From: CAZUZD01 sp964624465
Lineage (GTDB): Bacteria > Planctomycetota > Planctomycetia > Isosphaerales > Isosphaeraceae
Length of the DNA stretch: 7,041 nt
Assembly: GCA_964624465.1 (NCBI GenBank)
Contig: CAZUZD010000313.1
Coordinates: 1 to 7,041, forward strand
Reading direction: 5' to 3'
Positions 6,456-7,041 of this stretch are shown piece by piece (position 1 is the first letter of the stretch; every line of letters starts with the position of its first letter). The notes beneath the pieces were generated by a model. The model saw only the letters and a list, made by a program, of their open reading frames with translations. It was not told where the DNA came from and did not search any database. Made by a program: the position numbers and the translations under genes.

Positions 6456-6518
6456 GGGGGGAACACCGGGACCCGACCGCGATACGGCCGGACCCCGGGG
6501 GGCCCCGATGGGCAGGGA

Positions 6519-7041
6519 TCAGCGCGGGCCGTTGCCGTTGTCATCCAGGCCGGGGGCCGGCGGGGCCGGGGCGTCGTTCATGTCGGGGGCCGGCACGTCG
6601 GCCGGGACGCCGGGGGCGGGCGGCTGGGCGACGCCCGGCGCGGGCCGGTTGATCGTGCCCATGGCCGGGCCACGCTCGACGTAGCCGGTCGGCGGGGGGA
6701 CGTTCTGGTACGTCCGCAGGTTCAGGTTCTCGGAGGTGGCCGGGCGGACGACGTCGGTCGCGAAGGCCCGGTCGGAGTACGGCGGGAAGGCGAAGAAGTC
6801 GCGGGGCGACCGGGTGGTCACGACGTACGGCACATAGCCGGGCGTGATCGGCACCGGGCCGCCAGGGCCGACGAAGTACTCGATGCCGCCGTGGCCCATC
6901 TTGTACATCGCGTTCTGGCCGAAGCCGTGGGCCTTGCCCGCCAGGCCCTTCAGGGCGCCGTGGGCCCCGCTCAGCAGGCCGCAGCCGCCGCACGAGCCGC
7001 AGGTGCCGGCGCCGGTCTGACCGGTGCCGCCGCAGGGGCCG
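6519..7041 (-). CDS. Cys/Gly/Pro-rich hypothetical protein, C-terminal part (start beyond window)
   Basis: The frame is open to the right edge, so only the last 173 residues are visible and the true start is outside the window. An internal ATG at 6908 exists, but the upstream in-frame sequence is protein-like and continues the Cys/Gly-rich style, so it is not taken as the start. The visible part begins with a Gly-rich segment holding Cys at visible positions 3, 14, 17 and 20 ('TCGSCGGCG'). Next comes a Gly/Ala/His segment (22-44), then a more ordered block with 'YFVGPGGPVPITPGYVPYVVTTRSPRDFFAFPPYSD' character in roughly 54-90, and finally a Pro/Ala-rich tail of about 40 residues ending in Asp/Asn/Gly. 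No enzyme motif is seen. By composition it is likely a surface or envelope protein, similar in style to the exported protein downstream. Whether it has a signal peptide cannot be judged here. Confidence 0.72.
   Translation of the reverse strand, partial: GPCGGTGQTGAGTCGSCGGCGLLSGAHGALKGLAGKAHGFGQNAMYKMGHGGIEYFVGPGGPVPITPGYVPYVVTTRSPRDFFAFPPYSDRAFATDVVRPATSENLNLRTYQNVPPPTGYVERGPAMGTINRPAPGVAQPPAPGVPADVPAPDMNDAPAPPAPGLDDNGNGPR

Noticed and set aside
5381..6652. 423-codon plus-strand frame spanning the minus-strand exported protein
   Set aside because: The product is Arg/Gly/Pro-rich with no ribosome-binding site. The minus strand has a strong Shine-Dalgarno site and a signal peptide here.

Overview
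The window is very GC-rich, and nearly every codon in the real genes ends in G or C. It reads as chromosomal DNA of a planctomycete, most likely close to Isosphaeraceae. The support is the style of the hypothetical proteins: single-anchor envelope proteins ending in a 'TREHG.PP..L..L..P.L..LP' type tail, and secreted Gly/Pro/Cys-rich small proteins. This assignment is an inference from protein style, not from a marker gene.

Layout, left to right. (1) A plus-strand FAH-family enzyme (203-1066) starts at a GTG behind a clear Shine-Dalgarno site. (2) A 149-base gap holds three GCCGGC motifs around a TATGAT hexamer. (3) Two plus-strand paralogous genes (1216-2625 and 2627-4027) are separated by one base. 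Both encode proteins with a basic N-terminus, one membrane segment and a large, otherwise unrecognised C-terminal region. (4) A 370-base convergent intergenic region (4028-4397) carries a perfect 33-bp inverted repeat whose arms are themselves palindromic, so it looks like a REP doublet (REPIN/BIME-like). (5) A minus-strand soluble NtrB-type sensor histidine kinase (4398-5276) has no adjacent response regulator. (6) A 410-base GC-rich gap (5277-5686) holds the kinase leader and the region downstream of the next gene. (7) A minus-strand exported small Cys-containing protein (5687-6232). (8) A hairpin-rich 286-base spacer (6233-6518). (9) The C-terminal part of another minus-strand Cys/Gly/Pro-rich protein (6519-7041), whose start lies beyond the right edge.

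The genes do not form an obvious single pathway. The paralogue pair is very likely one transcription unit with coupled translation. The last two minus-strand genes may be co-transcribed, but the structured spacer between them makes a processed or attenuated transcript equally plausible. The FAH enzyme and the kinase look like stand-alone genes. The window holds no clear new defence, mobile or biosynthetic system. The most noteworthy signals are the REP-type doublet, the tandem paralogues of unknown function and the hairpin cluster between the two small-protein genes.
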